From: Larix kaempferi
Lineage: Eukaryota; Streptophyta; Pinopsida; Pinales; Pinaceae
Assembly: GCA_027924585.1 (NCBI GenBank)
Contig: BSBM01000151.1
Location: 12,422,001 to 12,486,000, forward strand
DNA: 64,000 nucleotides
Direction of reading: 5' to 3'
Under the pieces are notes generated by a model. That model did no database searches. It saw only the letters and a list, made by a program, of their open reading frames with translations, and was not told the DNA's origin. Both the position numbers and the translations under genes were made by a program. This document shows, in pieces, positions 44,746 to 55,947 of the stretch. Within the stretch, counting starts at the first letter, position 1. Each line of letters starts with the position of its first letter.

Positions 44746-45830
44746 AAAAGACCGTATACCTTCACCTACAAAAGAAGGACTACAACATTTGTTCAAGCGA
44801 CAAAATTATCTATTGAAGATATTGAAGTTTCCAAGATACGGGAAGAATGCCATGATCCGTCGATCATGAAGAACGATGTTTGGGATGCGGTCCCAAGAGC
44901 TGAAGGGAAGTTTGTTGTGACTTCCAAATGGAACTATCAGATCAAGCATGCTGCAGATGGCAGCATAGAGAAATATAAAAGTGATGAAATAGAAGATACA
45001 CCAGATGGATTTCAAGACAGCCTTCTTGAATGGTGTAGTCATATATGTGTGCAGAACTTGGTAGGATATACAGATTTATATCCAGTTTGGGATTTACCAA
45101 GAGTAAAGCAGATTCCAACCTTTACTACAAGGTTGAGGAAGGCAATCCAGTGATATTACTTTTGTATGCGGATAACCTGTTTGTAATAGGTGAGGATAGA
45201 TTGATTGCCGACATGCAGCGGAAGCTTATTGCTGAGTTCGAGATGAAGAACTTGGGGATGATGCAGTATTTGTTTTTGGCATGGAGGTGTGGCAGAGTGC
45301 AAATGGAATCTTCCTTGGGCAAGGGAAGTATGCAGTAGATATCGTGAAGAGGTTCGGAATGATGGACTGCAAGGCTATGGCCACATCTATGGCATCGAAC
45401 CTGAAGCTTCTGTATGATGCTTCATCTGATCCGGTTGATGTCACGATGTATTGTCAGATGATTGGGTCCTTGATGTACCTGATGAACACGAGACCAGATA
45501 TTTTCTTTGCAGTGAACACATTGAGCCAGTTCCTGATGGATCCGAGGAGTATTCACCTGGTTGTTGTAAAGCATATTCTGAGGTACCTGAAGGGTACAGT
45601 TGATTATGGGCTCAAGTATGATGCGAATCAAAAGTTTAACCTGCAGGGTTATGTTGATTCAGATTGGGCAGGCAGTGCTGCAGATAGGGATCGGGTTTGA
45701 TCTCTTGGTTTAGTAGGAAGTAGTCCTGCGTTGCACTCAGTACAGCTGAGGCAGAGTATGTTGCAGCCTGTTCAGCTAGTTGTGAGGCAGCATGGCTGCG
45801 GAAGCTACTGTCTGAGTTATTTGATCTCCT
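44746..45830 (+). pseudogene. RT/RNase H remnant of copia A
   Basis: Begins with IMKNDVWDAVPRAEGKFVVT and SKWNYQIKHAADGSIEKYK. It then jumps, with a frame change, to a fragment of the QVDFKTAFLNGVV block, so the fingers region is deleted. Motif C reads LLYADNLFVIG, the second Asp of YxDD being Asn. NLGMMQYLF, then GQGKYAVDIVKRFGMMDCKA and the DSDWAG start of RNase H (to 45700) are present. The next block lacks a short segment (frameshift near 45690), continues as STAEAEYVAACSASCEAAWL and ends abruptly inside the tandem array at about 45830. Dead enzyme. Confidence 0.85.
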
Positions 45831-47362
45831 GTTGGATGCTGGATATGATCAATTGGATCATTTATATGTATATGTATGTACGCATCATGTTGGATGTTGG
45901 ATATGATCAGTTGGATCATTTATATTTATATATATGTATGCATCATGTTGGATGTTGGATATGATTAGTTGGATCATTTATATGTATGTACACATCATGT
46001 TGGATGCTGGATATGATCGGTTGGATCATTTGTATGTATTTTGTATATGCATCATGTTGGCTTCTTGGACCATGTATCTGTATATCTATCAGGTGGATAC
46101 ATTGTATAATCAGGTAGATCATGTATGTTGATATGTATCAGGGATGATCAGGTGGATCATGTATTTGTATTTGTATCAGGTGGATGCATTGTATGATCAG
46201 GTGGATGCATTGTATGATCAGGTGGATCATGTATGATGATATGTATCAGGTAGATACTTGGTATGCATCAGGTAGATGCAATGTATGATCAGGATGATCA
46301 TGGATGACGAGCTTTAGGATGTTGCTCCAGATGACATGCAACATGATGTTGCAGTGATGATGATCAGGATGATCATGTGTACATCAGGATGATGTATGGT
46401 GAGTATCAGGTTGATACTTTGTGGTCGTGGAACAGGTTGTGCAGATAAGCATATAATTTGTGCCCTAGGAGATTTGTAGATAGTCTTTCGAGGTTTTGCC
46501 TATGGCATGTAATTTGTACCCTGGGATATATGGAAAATGCTCTTTTGAGGTTTTGCTTGGGAGGACATATAATTTGTGCCCTGGGAGATCTGCAGATAGT
46601 CTTTCGAGGTTTTGCCTATGGCATGTAATTTGTGCCCTGGGATATCTGGCAGATGCTCTTTCAAGGTTTTGTCCTATGGCATGTAATTTGTGCCTTGGGA
46701 GATCCGATAGGTTGAGCCGTGTGCTCGTAATCAATCATGGGATGCTCTTTCGAGGTTTTTCCATGACTACATGTAATTTTCTCCTGGGATATCTGGACAG
46801 GATGAAAAAGGCCTCAGATGCTTCACCCAGGTTTTGTAGTGGACCACATGTAATGTGCTCCTGGTAGATCCGACAGGTAGAGCTGTGTGCTCGTAACAAC
46901 CTGGGATGCTTCAGCCAGGTTTTGTGGTGATATCACATGTAATGTGCTCCTGGGAGATCCGACAGGTAGAGCTGTGTGCTTGTAACAACCTGGGATGATT
47001 CAACCAGGTTTTGTGATGGGTCACATGTAATGTGCTCCTAGGAGATCCGACAGGTAGAGCTGTGTGCTCGTAATAGCCTGGGATGTTGCAGCCAGGTTTT
47101 GTGATGCACGTAATAAGTCCTGAGGATTCCACAGTATGGACAGTGATGACGAAGACCTGCAGGTGGTGGGCCTACATCCAGTATGAAAAAGGACTGGCTC
47201 TGTAGAACTTCCTATGACGAGTAGATTCTGATATTGATTGAGATAGCAGCAACAGTGACAATGATGATGACTCAATGACGATAATCCAGTGACGATGATC
47301 CAGAGAAGATGACTTGTGCTAGAAGACCTGTGTTGAGAAATACCTTCCTAGTTAAGAGGGAG
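45830..47362 (+). repeat. Stacked tandem arrays in the 3' region of copia A
   Basis: Four successive arrays: 45830-46060 (about 52-60 bp; atgttggatgttggatatgat); 46080-46420 (tatcaggtggat-catgtat units of mixed length); 46440-46800 (about 53-61 bp; aatttgtgccctgggagat at about 46455, 46510, 46571, 46626, 46685); and 46840-47110 (about 88 bp; gtaatgtgctcctgggagat). The same arrays in inverted order occupy copia B 56850-58080. The PPT aagagggag (47354-47362) precedes the LTR. Confidence 0.85.
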
Positions 47363-48056
47363 TGTTGATGTATATGTAACTTCAGAATGTATTTCACATA
47401 TATGTATATTGTATTCCTATAGAGATGTTATTATTCCTCTATACGGAAGTGGTTGTATTCCTATAGAGATGTTATTATTCCTCTATACGGAAGTGTTGTC
47501 ATTTATATTGTTTGTAAGTGTCGTAACTTATACTTGATGGGTTATTAGACCACCTTGTTGGGGTCAGTCCTGTATAAGTCATGTGGGTCAAAGGGTTATT
47601 AGACCACCCTATTGGGGGTCGGCCATGTGGGTCAAAGGGTTATTAGACCACCCTAGTGGGGGTCGGCCCAGTCAGCATTATGTTAAGTGGTTAAGTTGAG
47701 GCCGACCTAGTTGAGTAAAGGTCAAGTCAAGTCAGTGCATAAATAGAGAGTGTGTCTCTCTCATTTTACACATTCTATTCTCTCACTCACACTTGGGAGA
47801 GTGGCGCACTTGTGGAGGAGGAGGCTCTGCTGCTAGGAGAAGACTATCTCTTGTATTCTGGTTGTATCATTGCTCTATCTATCTCTGAGGAATTTATTCG
47901 GGTTTTTCACCTTTATGGTTTTCCCCAAGTAAACTCTGTGTCTCTTGTGTGCTTGCATTATTGTGTCCATGATTGATATGCTATAGATTTGTTGTACATG
48001 TTATTCTCTCAGTTAAGATCCTGGATCAGATTGAATTAAATTCTGAAAATTTAACA
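47363..48056 (+). repeat. 3' LTR of copia A
   Basis: 694 bp, the same ends as the 5' LTR. The extra 48 bp relative to the 5' LTR is one additional gggttattagaccacc block (about 47593-47640). Confidence 0.93.
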
Positions 48057-48202
48057 ATGTCTTCCTGGCACGGTTATTAAATATCCAAATAATCAGCAAC
48101 ATTTAACAATAAAATTCAAATCTGATTGTTTCATAACTAATCAAAGGCACTAATAATTAAATTCAATATGAATTTGCAATTCTGTATACTGCAAAAATCA
48201 AT
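48057..48202 (-). other. O1 interior resumed after copia A
   Basis: cttcctggcac through gcaattctgtatactgcaaa aligns with O2 63613-63750. Near 48202 it changes to copia C coding sequence, a truncation junction. Confidence 0.7.
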
Positions 48203-49672
48203 GTGTATCCAGAAGTGGACATTCCTGTCTCTTTGTCACCATTGAAGTTTGAATCAGAGTACCCAATGATTTTGAAGTCCTCCACCTTAGAGTACTTGAG
48301 TCCCCTTCAAGTATCTTAGAACTCTTTTTGTGGCAGGCCAGTGTCCTTCACAAGTTTTGTGCTTGAACCTTGAAAGGATGCCAACAACATAAGAAATATT
48401 TGGTCTGGTGGTGGTATGGTAGATAAGGATCCCTACAAGCTGTCGGTACTTGGTCGTATACTCAAATTCTTTTCCTTCACTTGATGTGAGCTTCAGCTTT
48501 TGTTCCATTGAATTTGAGAGAGGGTTGCATTTTGTCATGCGGAATCTATTCAACAATTCTCCAATATACATCTTCTGAGAGATGAATATGTACTTAAGAT
48601 GTTGAGTAGCTTCAATTCCTAAGTAGTAGCGAAGATGTCCCATATCAGTCATTTCAAATCCTTTCTTCAAATCTTTCTTTATGGATGCTATATAAATTTC
48701 ATTGTCCCCTGTCATCAAAAGGTCATCTACATACACTACAAGAAACACAACATATCTTCCAACTTTCTTTACAAACAATGTTACGTCATCAAGATTATAA
48801 TGTTTTAAATTCATATTTTGAAGATGATCGGTTAGCTTTTCATACCATGTTCGAGGTGCTTGTTTTAGGCCATACAAGGACTTGACAAGTTTGCATACCC
48901 AATATTCTTGTCCCTTCACAACAAAACCTCCAGGCTAATACATGAGACATTTTCTTTCAAATCTCCATTCAAGAAGGATATTTTTACATCCATTTGGTGG
49001 ACTTTCCATCCCTTTTGTGGAGCTAAGGAGAGCAAGGTGCGGATGGTGGCCCATTTTGTTGTCGAGGGGAATGTTTCTACATAGTCAATTCCTTCTTGTT
49101 GTGCATAGATTTTCGCCATGAGCCTTTCTTTGTGCTTGTCAAGTGATCCATATGATTTGTATTTGTTGTTGTATACCCACTTGCTTCCAATTGGTTTGGT
49201 TCTGATTGGAGGGTCAACCATCTTCCATATTATGATTCTTCATGAGTGCATCATACTCATTCTACATGGATTCTTTCCACTCATCACAAGTAGTATCCTC
49301 TTCAAAGGAAGTTGGTTCAAAGTTAGCAGAAAAATTCAATTCACAATCAAATGAGACATCCATTTCATCACTTGAGTTATCTGCATTTCCTCCATGTTCT
49401 TGTCTGGTTGAGCTTGTTGTTCCTATCTTTCCAACTTCATTTAAATGGACACTTTCAAGTGTCTTTATGTCCCCTTTCAGAATCTTCCTTGATGGCCTAG
49501 GTTGATCAATTGGTGGTGATTCATTCTCTCCAAGGTTCAATCTTCCAATCCTCTCAATCACATCATCCAGTTCAGTCTCTTGTTCAGGTGAAGTGGCAGG
49601 AACTTCTTCTTCATGAGTTGTTTCATGAGGGAGTGTTGGTGTTTCAAAAGGAAATTCCATAGATAGATCCAA
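48203..49672 (-). pseudogene. Hinge, RT and start of RNase H of copia C
   Basis: Acidic hinge 49672-49262 (LDDVIERIGRLNLGENESPP). RT fingers 49221-48916 (TKPIGSKWVYNNKYKSYGSL, WKVHQMDVKISFLNGDLKEN). Palm and thumb 48919-48287 (VCKLVKSLYGLKQAPRTWYE, motif C YVDDLLMTG intact, MGHLRYYLGIEATQHLKYIF, TRPNISYVVGILSRF, RVLRYLKGT). RNase H starts as YSDSNFNGDKETGMSTSGYT and is cut there by the junction with O1 sequence. Confidence 0.9.
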
Positions 49673-49793
49673 GATATGGATCTCCCCTTTAAGATGCGGA
49701 ATTTCATTATCAAATTCATAATATGTCTTTATATGGGAAAATATCTCTAGACAATCAAGTTGTCTTTCAATAGACTGGTCATTTTTATTAGTT

Positions 49794-50465
49794 TCAAGAA
49801 AAATGACATCTCTGAAAACAAAAAAACTTCTTGTTTACCTCATCATAAATACAATATGCCTTGGAGGTTTCAGAGTACCCCAAGAAAATGCATCTTTGAC
49901 TTCTAGCACCATGCTTGTTTCTTTGCTCCTTTGGTATCAAGTCATAGCAGGTGGAACCAAACACCCTGAGATGCCTAACCGAAGGAAGGTGGCCAAACCA
50001 TGTTTCATGTGGAGTGTTGTCTTCAAGAGCATGAGATGGATTTATATTTCTCAAATATACTGCACATACTACTGCATCACCCTAAAACATTAGTTTTACT
50101 TTCTTGAAAAACATCATCGAGTGTGCCATATTCATTAAGGTTCTATTCATCCTTTCTGCCACACCATTTTGTTGAGGATTGTAGGGAACTAAAGTTTGAT
50201 GTGTAATCCCATGTTTACAAAGATAGTCTTCAAAATCATTAGAGGTGTCTTCTTTACCATTATCATAATGACATGTACCAATATGAGCTTGTGCTTGATT
50301 TTCTATCCATGCATGAAAATTCTTGAATGTTTGAAATGCTTCAAACTTTGTCTTCAACAAGTATACCCAACACATTCTACTATAGTCATCAACAAAGGTC
50401 ATGATGCACTTATTACCATTTACAGAAGGAATTGGCATGGGGCCACATAAGTCAGAGTGAACCAA
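49794..50465 (-). pseudogene. Integrase core of copia C
   Basis: Asp in MVHSDLCGPM, Asp in CHYDNGKEDTSNDFEDYL and Glu in NPQQNGVAERMNR, with 35 residues between the last two, so the catalytic triad is intact. Changes around the second Asp (YDNGKE instead of SDNGGE) may affect it. A break at 50082 leads to frame 50054-49794 (TPHETWFGHLPSVRHLRVFG, QRCIFLGYSETSKAYCIYDE). Confidence 0.85.
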
Positions 50466-50495
50466 CTCTAACTTTCTACATGCTCTAAATTTAGA

Positions 50496-51070
50496 CTATT
50501 GAAATGGTTGCTTACTATGTTTTCCTAGTATGCATGCATCACATTTGTTCTTTTGCTTAGGAATGAAGGGAAAACCAAATACACCATTCTTTCTTAACAA
50601 ATGAAGATTGTTATAATTTAGATGAACAAATATAGCATGCCATAAAAAACTGGATGACATATTACCTTCTTCATGTCGAGAGAGATAGGAAAAGTTTTGA
50701 ATTCTTGCAAAAGAGCCCCTCAACTTCAATAGATTTCCATCTTCATATCCGGTCATCATAACCTTATTGTCATAGGACCTCCTTATCTCTACAATTCCAT
50801 CAAACATGTGGATGGAATGGCCTTGTTGTCGAATCTGCACTAAGGACAATAAGCTTCTCTACAACTCTAGAAGATAGAGAACATTCTTTAACACAAAATC
50901 AAGGAATCCAGGTAACTTGAGCCTGATTGAGCCAATTCACTTTGGTTTGAGGCTAGATTTGTCTACAAAGTATACTATGCCATCTACAATGTCATTCAGT
51001 TCTTCAAAAAAATATTTTCTAAAGTCACGTGAGATGTTGCACGAGTATCAAGTAGCCAACAATCTTTATA
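50496..51070 (-). pseudogene. Protease and pre-integrase zinc domain of copia C
   Basis: Protease block WLLDTRATSHVT near 51060-51025 has Arg where Gly is needed in Asp-Thr-Gly-Ala, so it is probably inactive. After several stops, frame 50849-50496 carries the pre-integrase domain: MTGYEDGNLLKLRGSF, SSFLWHAIFVHLNYNNLHLL (His-His) and CDACILGKHSKQPF (Cys-Cys). Confidence 0.75.
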
Positions 51071-51150
51071 AGATGAAAGAGAGGTTATTTCATTAATTCC
51101 AAGATTACAATGTGCAACAATACAATGAGCAGAATCCAGGGATTTAATAG

Positions 51151-52436
51151 CCTCTTGGATCTTATTTGTGTCTTCTTTATTCTGTTTATTTATTCCTTTG
51201 ATGGAGTCCTAAGAATCCCAACATTGATATGCTTCATGTTCATTCTTCCCACAATGCTTGCACTTCATATCTCATCTTTTGCTTGAGTTGTTTCTGCCTC
51301 CTCTGTGTTTGAAATTTCTTCTTCCTCTTCCTCTTTTGCTTCTTTATCCCTTGGAAGGGTCTTTGGGCTTTTTCTTTTCTTTATGAGAAAAGCAAAGAGA
51401 TTCTCCAGGATGCTCACTTATCTTCTTTCCAAAGGCTTTCTCTCTATTTGAAATCTTCTCCACCAGAGTGTCAAAGGTGAGGTCTTTGAACTTGTCACTT
51501 GCCTGAAGAGACTCAAGATAGTTGGAGTGAGTAGGATATAGGTACTTGACAAATGTTGCAAGTGGAAGGTCTGGTTTCATACCAGAGGCTTGAATCTTGT
51601 GCATGATTTCTCTGATCTCAGATGTAACCAACATAGAATCATTATCATTTACTAGCCTCTTGGATCTTATTTTTGTCTTCTTTATCCTGGTTATGTCTTC
51701 CTTTGATGGAGTCCCAAGAAGCCCAACATTGATCTGCTTCATGTCCAGTGTTCCCACAGTGCTTGCACTTCATATTTGATCTTTTGCTTGAGCTGTTTCT
51801 GCCTCCTTTGCCTCTGAAATTTATTCTTCCTCTTCCTCTTTTGCCGCTTTCTCCCTTGGAAGGGTCTCTGGGCTTGTTCTTTTCTTTTTGAGCAAAGCAA
51901 AGAGATTCTCCAAGATGCTCACTTGTCTTCTTTCCAAAGGATTTCTCTCTGTCTGCAATCTTCTCTAATAGGGTGTCAAAGGTGAAGTCTTTGAACTTGT
52001 CACTTGCCTGAAGAGACCCAAGATAGTTGGAGTGAGTAGGATATAGGGACTTGACAAATGTTGCAAATGGAAGGTCTGTTTTCATACCAGAAGCTCGAAT
52101 CTTCTGCATGATTTCTCTGATCTCATATGCAACCAAAATAGGATCATTATCCTTTACATCCAAACTGAATAACTTTAACATTACCTAAATCACCTCCATT
52201 TCAAAATGTGAGTCATACAAGTATTTTAATGTCTTTAAAGATTCAAAACAAGAATTTGGAGGCAGTATATATTGGATCACCTCTTCACTAACAGTAGCAG
52301 AGATCATAACGAAAAATTTGTTGTCTCTGGTTTTCCAGATAGGAAGTTCTTTCTCTGATGTTGGGGGTTTTGGACCAAAAATCAGGATTGTGCCTTCATC
52401 TATGTGAATGGTTTTTCCTTCACATATGCCACCCAC
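51151..52436 (-). pseudogene. gag: Gag of copia C with tandem-duplicated C-terminal half
   Basis: Copia-type gag with frames 52436-52185, 52181-51645 and 51757-51344. Pieces: KTLKYLYDSHFEMEVI, then IREIMQKIRASGMKTDLPFA, YPTHSNYLGSLQASDKFKDF and the knuckle CKHCGNTGHEADQC (about 51770-51735). The block from the IREIM helix to the knuckle is then repeated about 500 bp downstream (IREIMHKIQASGMKPDLPLA ... second knuckle CKHCGKNEHEAYQC near 51265-51225). Unit boundaries are about 51151-51652 and 51653-52154. The second copy is more decayed, with stops after the Lys-rich tract. Confidence 0.85.
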
Positions 52437-52440
52437 AAAT

Positions 52441-52671
52441 CATTGTAAATGAACGTATCTTTAATATTTCTTGACCATTCTAGATAAGTGTCCTTTCTTT
52501 TGGAATATTCACACCATCATTTTTATATTTTTCATGCTGCATGCAACTGCATGCATCCAGTCATCATCATGGTTGTCTCCCCAACACCTAGAGCTTGTTT
52601 CTAGCTCTCTAGAGCCTGTCTTTAGCCCTCATTTGGCCTCCTACCTACCTAATGCACCCTCCTTGACTTAT
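52441..52671. other. Upstream trace of copia C and junction to O2
   Basis: The minus strand near 52440-52480 still reads a gag-like WSRNIKDTFIYND trace. 52510-52671 shows no feature and ends at the O2 LTR. Confidence 0.45.
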
Positions 52672-53976
52672 TGTCACGTCCCCTCCCATCTATTAACGCA
52701 AGGAAGGGAACATGATACCCAAAATCTGGGATTTTATAAAACTTAGCCCATTTCAACATTCATAATTCATATAAATATAAACAATTGCCCATAAATCAGG
52801 CAAACATGCACAGCGCAATAAAACATCATCCACACACATTTCATACTCATCCAGCATATCAAAATAACCATCAAATTAAACATTGCAAAAGTAAACACAA
52901 TAAAATACTCATCTTGATGTAATGTTGTCCCAAGCAACAACTAGCTATGTCGCGGCAACATTCCACCCAACCATAGGTCTCTGCTCAACCTGTATTATTT
53001 CAGCACTCAGAGACCACCCCCGATTTGGGCATGATATCTACAAGGAAAAGGGGACTCTCAAGCTCAACACAGCCCAAAGCAATGGATACCCATCTTAATC
53101 CCAACATTCTTTTGCACACACAACAACTCAAAACTAGGCATGGATACACACTTCAGCAATGGGATTCACGAAATAGGGTCTATGGGTTTTCCCCAAATCG
53201 TTGCACACCCAACACGGATTGTGGGAAGAGGGAATCAGCCCCAGGGAAGAAAACCGATTTCTCCCACAGATGTATGAGCATTCAGTGGGCCAAAACGGCC
53301 TCTATAAAACCCCAAATCGTTTCCCCTTCTTCCCCACTGTTATACAACATAAAAACGCCCTTCCCAGCTAGGAAAATGAAGGAAAACATAGGAAATTCAT
53401 GGAGGAAAACACTCAAGTAGCTCCAAACTCGTGAGAGAGCAAAACTGATGGGTGAATAATGGCTTGGGGAGCAATTTCGTGGCTCTTTTCTTGTCCAAGA
53501 ATCCAAACACGAATTTCTAGGAAGGGTGGCTTGCCCATACTCAAATTTTTACAACCATACCTCTCCATTCCCCAAGGCATTAACTACCTCAACCAGCTCT
53601 TGGGAGAAATGAATGATTGGGCACAAAAGTCAACATGGGTAGTTGAGGGTTCATGGGTTCTCTCATTGACACTTGGATTGACTTGATTGGCTCAAGGGTT
53701 TGAATATTTCCCTCCCAATTCCTTGTAAACATCATGCCCCCATATCTTGTTGCATTGCATAGCTAGTTGTGGGAATTTATATTAAAACACATATTTACAA
53801 TTCCCATGGCTCACTAGCACACGGGTAGCATAATATCAAATACTTGCCTCTTCAAGGTCGAGCGTTCACTAGCGGGGCCTTGGCCTTGAGCTCCACTCTA
53901 GGAACCATACATAATATGCATACAATATCTACATTATAGACCAAAATATTACAAGGGTCAAAATGGGGACGTGACA
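52672..53976 (-). repeat. 3' LTR of O2
   Basis: 1305 bp, plus-strand start TGTCACGTCCCC and end GGGGACGTGACA, a perfect 12-base inverted repeat. Co-linear with the O1 LTR. Confidence 0.85.
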
Positions 53977-53991
53977 TTCCCCTCCCCTTGG

Positions 53992-54405
53992 AATAACACC
54001 GTCCTCGGTGTTCTAATACCTAGGAATACATACATGCTTTACACATATCCAAAATTCACAAAATGTGGCAGGTCTGTCCTGCATTTCATTGACTGGAGAT
54101 GTCAAGGTAAGGTTCTTTAACCCCTGCACATTGCTCCTGCTGGCTATCACTTTTCTTGCTACCCCTTGCTGAACATTCATGGAGGAGGTTCTTCCTCCAC
54201 ATCCCCAACATTCTATTGGAGGTAACTGCCTCTGTTTTCCTTTGTCAACATTCTTGCTCTCTTCCAACATTGGGCATTTCTTAATGGGGTGATTGGATGA
54301 ATGCTTCATCATTGATCCACTTTCCTTTCCCTTACTGATTGCTCCCATAATACTCTTTACCTCTTTTTGCAGATGAATAGAGTCCTGCAAAACCTTGTGG
54401 TTCAT
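53992..54405 (-). pseudogene. Gag-like fragment of O2
   Basis: Minus-strand frame 54405-54013 (130 codons). It contains LQKEVKSIMGAISKGKESGS, NHPIKKCPMLEESKNVDKGK and the half-knuckle IECWGCGGRT followed by the rest of a Cys-poor tail. This recalls the CWxCGG knuckle start of plant gag proteins, but the His and last Cys are not in place. Upstream (54406-54520) a helical trace continues with stops. O1 has lost this segment. Confidence 0.45.
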
Positions 54406-54519
54406 TGCATTCTGCTGCTTCTATAGCTTGAGCATCTCTCCAAGATTTTCTTAGGTCTTGGCAATTGTTTGAAGAAGACTTTCAGCTAAGTCCAATAGCC
54501 CTTGGTTTGCTGACATGGT

Positions 54520-55947
54520 CAATACACACAGCTTTCCTCACTTGCTTTCTAGCACCACTTGTTTGTTTTTGTAACGACGACAACCAATTGCGTTCAATTT
54601 CTCACCTGTGAAATTCATTATTGCAATTCTTTGTTAGGCCAAGCATAACATAAACATTAAAATTAGTCAATTAATTTCCCAATTGACATGGAACGTCCAT
54701 GCTTTATTCATGAGACTTCCACACTTTTTATGCTTGCCCAACATACATATGAACTCATTCATGTTCATCCTTTCATAGGGAATTAGCTTTTTCAGCATTC
54801 ACAATTTTATATCAAGCAAATAAACACAATAAAATTTCAGTCATGACATGCATTCAACAATTTTCTGTTTCTAAGATGCATTAGTCAAAAGGAAAGAGAA
54901 GAGTAAGAGTTTCCCCCTCTTATTCTTGTTCCAATCCGGAGCCACCCCATCACTGTGGTTCTATGCTCCTTAACCTCTTTCACCTTAATGTGAATGCTTG
55001 ACTTGCCCTTTCTTGGCTATGACACTTAGTGTCTAAGGTATGTCTAAGGCTTTTCTCCATCAGGGAATCTCCTCCCCATGGTTTTTCTACAGAACCTTTG
55101 GATGCTAGGACTCCCACACATTTCCACTAGCATCATTCTTATCATTGCTGCTCACATTGAGCTTTCTGGGACAGTCACATGTCCATATGCATCCCTAGGA
55201 TGCCTTCATGGCTTCTTGCTTTCCTGCAAAGACCAAAGTTTCCAACAAAGAAACAACAGTGTATCAACTTGGCTGTCATAAGACTTGTTCAAAAAAATTT
55301 CATTATCCAAAAATGAATGAAAATCAAATACTTATCTATATTGGGAAGTTCCTTGCTACTCCACAGGTTTCCTTCTTTGCTTTACAAGTCTTGGATCACC
55401 TGTGGGGTGGATGTTTAAGTCCCAACTAGTACACCTTCACGCCGACTGGGTTTACCAAGCATTTGTGGTGCCCAACCAGTCCTATACCTGGTTGGCCCTC
55501 TCCATTGTCGAGCCAGCACATTCGTCTGGGTCATCGACCAATGGAAGGAAACTGCACCACCGACCATTATAGGTCAAAGCTCTACTACGGAGCCATAGGA
55601 ATATAACGACCTTTCACTAATACCTCCACAACAACCAAGTAATTAATTCCAACCCAGTACACCAACTGGGTTCATTAGGCATGCAACAACCCTTCATAAC
55701 AACCTTCACAACACCCACAACATCCAAGTAAATAATGCCAAACCAGTGCACTGACTGGGTTTATTAGGCATGCAACAACCCTTCATAACAACCTGCACAA
55801 CACCCACAACATCCAAGTAAATAATGCCAAACCAGTGCACCGACTGGGTTTATTAGGCATGCAACAACCCTTCCATTATGCTTCTTCTGCGTGTAGCCCC
55901 AATTTGCATCTGTTTTAGCTGACAACACAATATAGATAAGCAAACTC
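54520..55947 (-). other. Non-coding interior of O2 with tandem units
   Basis: No gene. A unit of about 90 bp (ccaaaccagtgcaccgactg, ttaggcatgcaacaaccctt, acacccacaacatccaagta) is present three times at about 55650-55870; O1 has about one copy at 40345-40440. A G-poor, CA-rich composition marks this stretch. Confidence 0.6.

Larger units (their letters stand above)
41122..48056 (+). mobile_element. Copia A: defective Ty1/copia-derived element inserted in O1
   Basis: 6935 bp with LTRs 41122-41767 and 47363-48056. Left flank gtgtc (41117-41121), right flank atgtc (48057-48061), one mismatch. The unoccupied site is seen in O2 at 63608-63612 (gtgtc followed by ttcctagc), which proves the insertion boundaries. 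Initiator-Met primer site at 41768. The interior has a leader of about 3 kb, a remnant of RT and RNase H (44746-45830) and about 1.5 kb of tandem arrays. No gag, protease or integrase. Confidence 0.93.
37489..48202 (-). mobile_element. O1: LTR element of family O, interrupted by copia A
   Basis: It comprises a 3' LTR (37489-39109) and internal sequence 39110-41121 and 48057-48202, split by copia A. Orientation is minus because a purine tract (on the minus strand, aagggggaggggat) abuts the LTR at 39110-39125. It is co-linear with O2 (52672-64000) over the LTR and interior. No RT or integrase is visible, and its 5' part is cut off by copia C at about 48202. Confidence 0.8.
48203..52440 (-). mobile_element. 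Copia C: truncated Ty1/copia element with duplicated gag
   Basis: Reading on the minus strand from 52440 down: gag (with an internal tandem duplication), protease, pre-integrase domain, integrase, hinge, RT and the first part of RNase H. It is cut at 48202 in RNase H; no LTR is found at either end. Several long frames survive, so it is less decayed than copia D. Confidence 0.88.

Noticed and set aside
45830-47110. Possible CRISPR-like regular repeats
   Set aside because: Units are head-to-tail tandem repeats without unique spacers, inside a retrotransposon of a plant-like genome.
47752-47976. A 74-codon open frame (SLSFYTFYSLTHT...) repeated in the copia LTRs, also at 56028-56252 and 62472-62696
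   Set aside because: It starts at GTG, not ATG, lies across the LTR transcription start region, and is similar between LTRs simply because LTRs are copies of each other. No evidence of translation.
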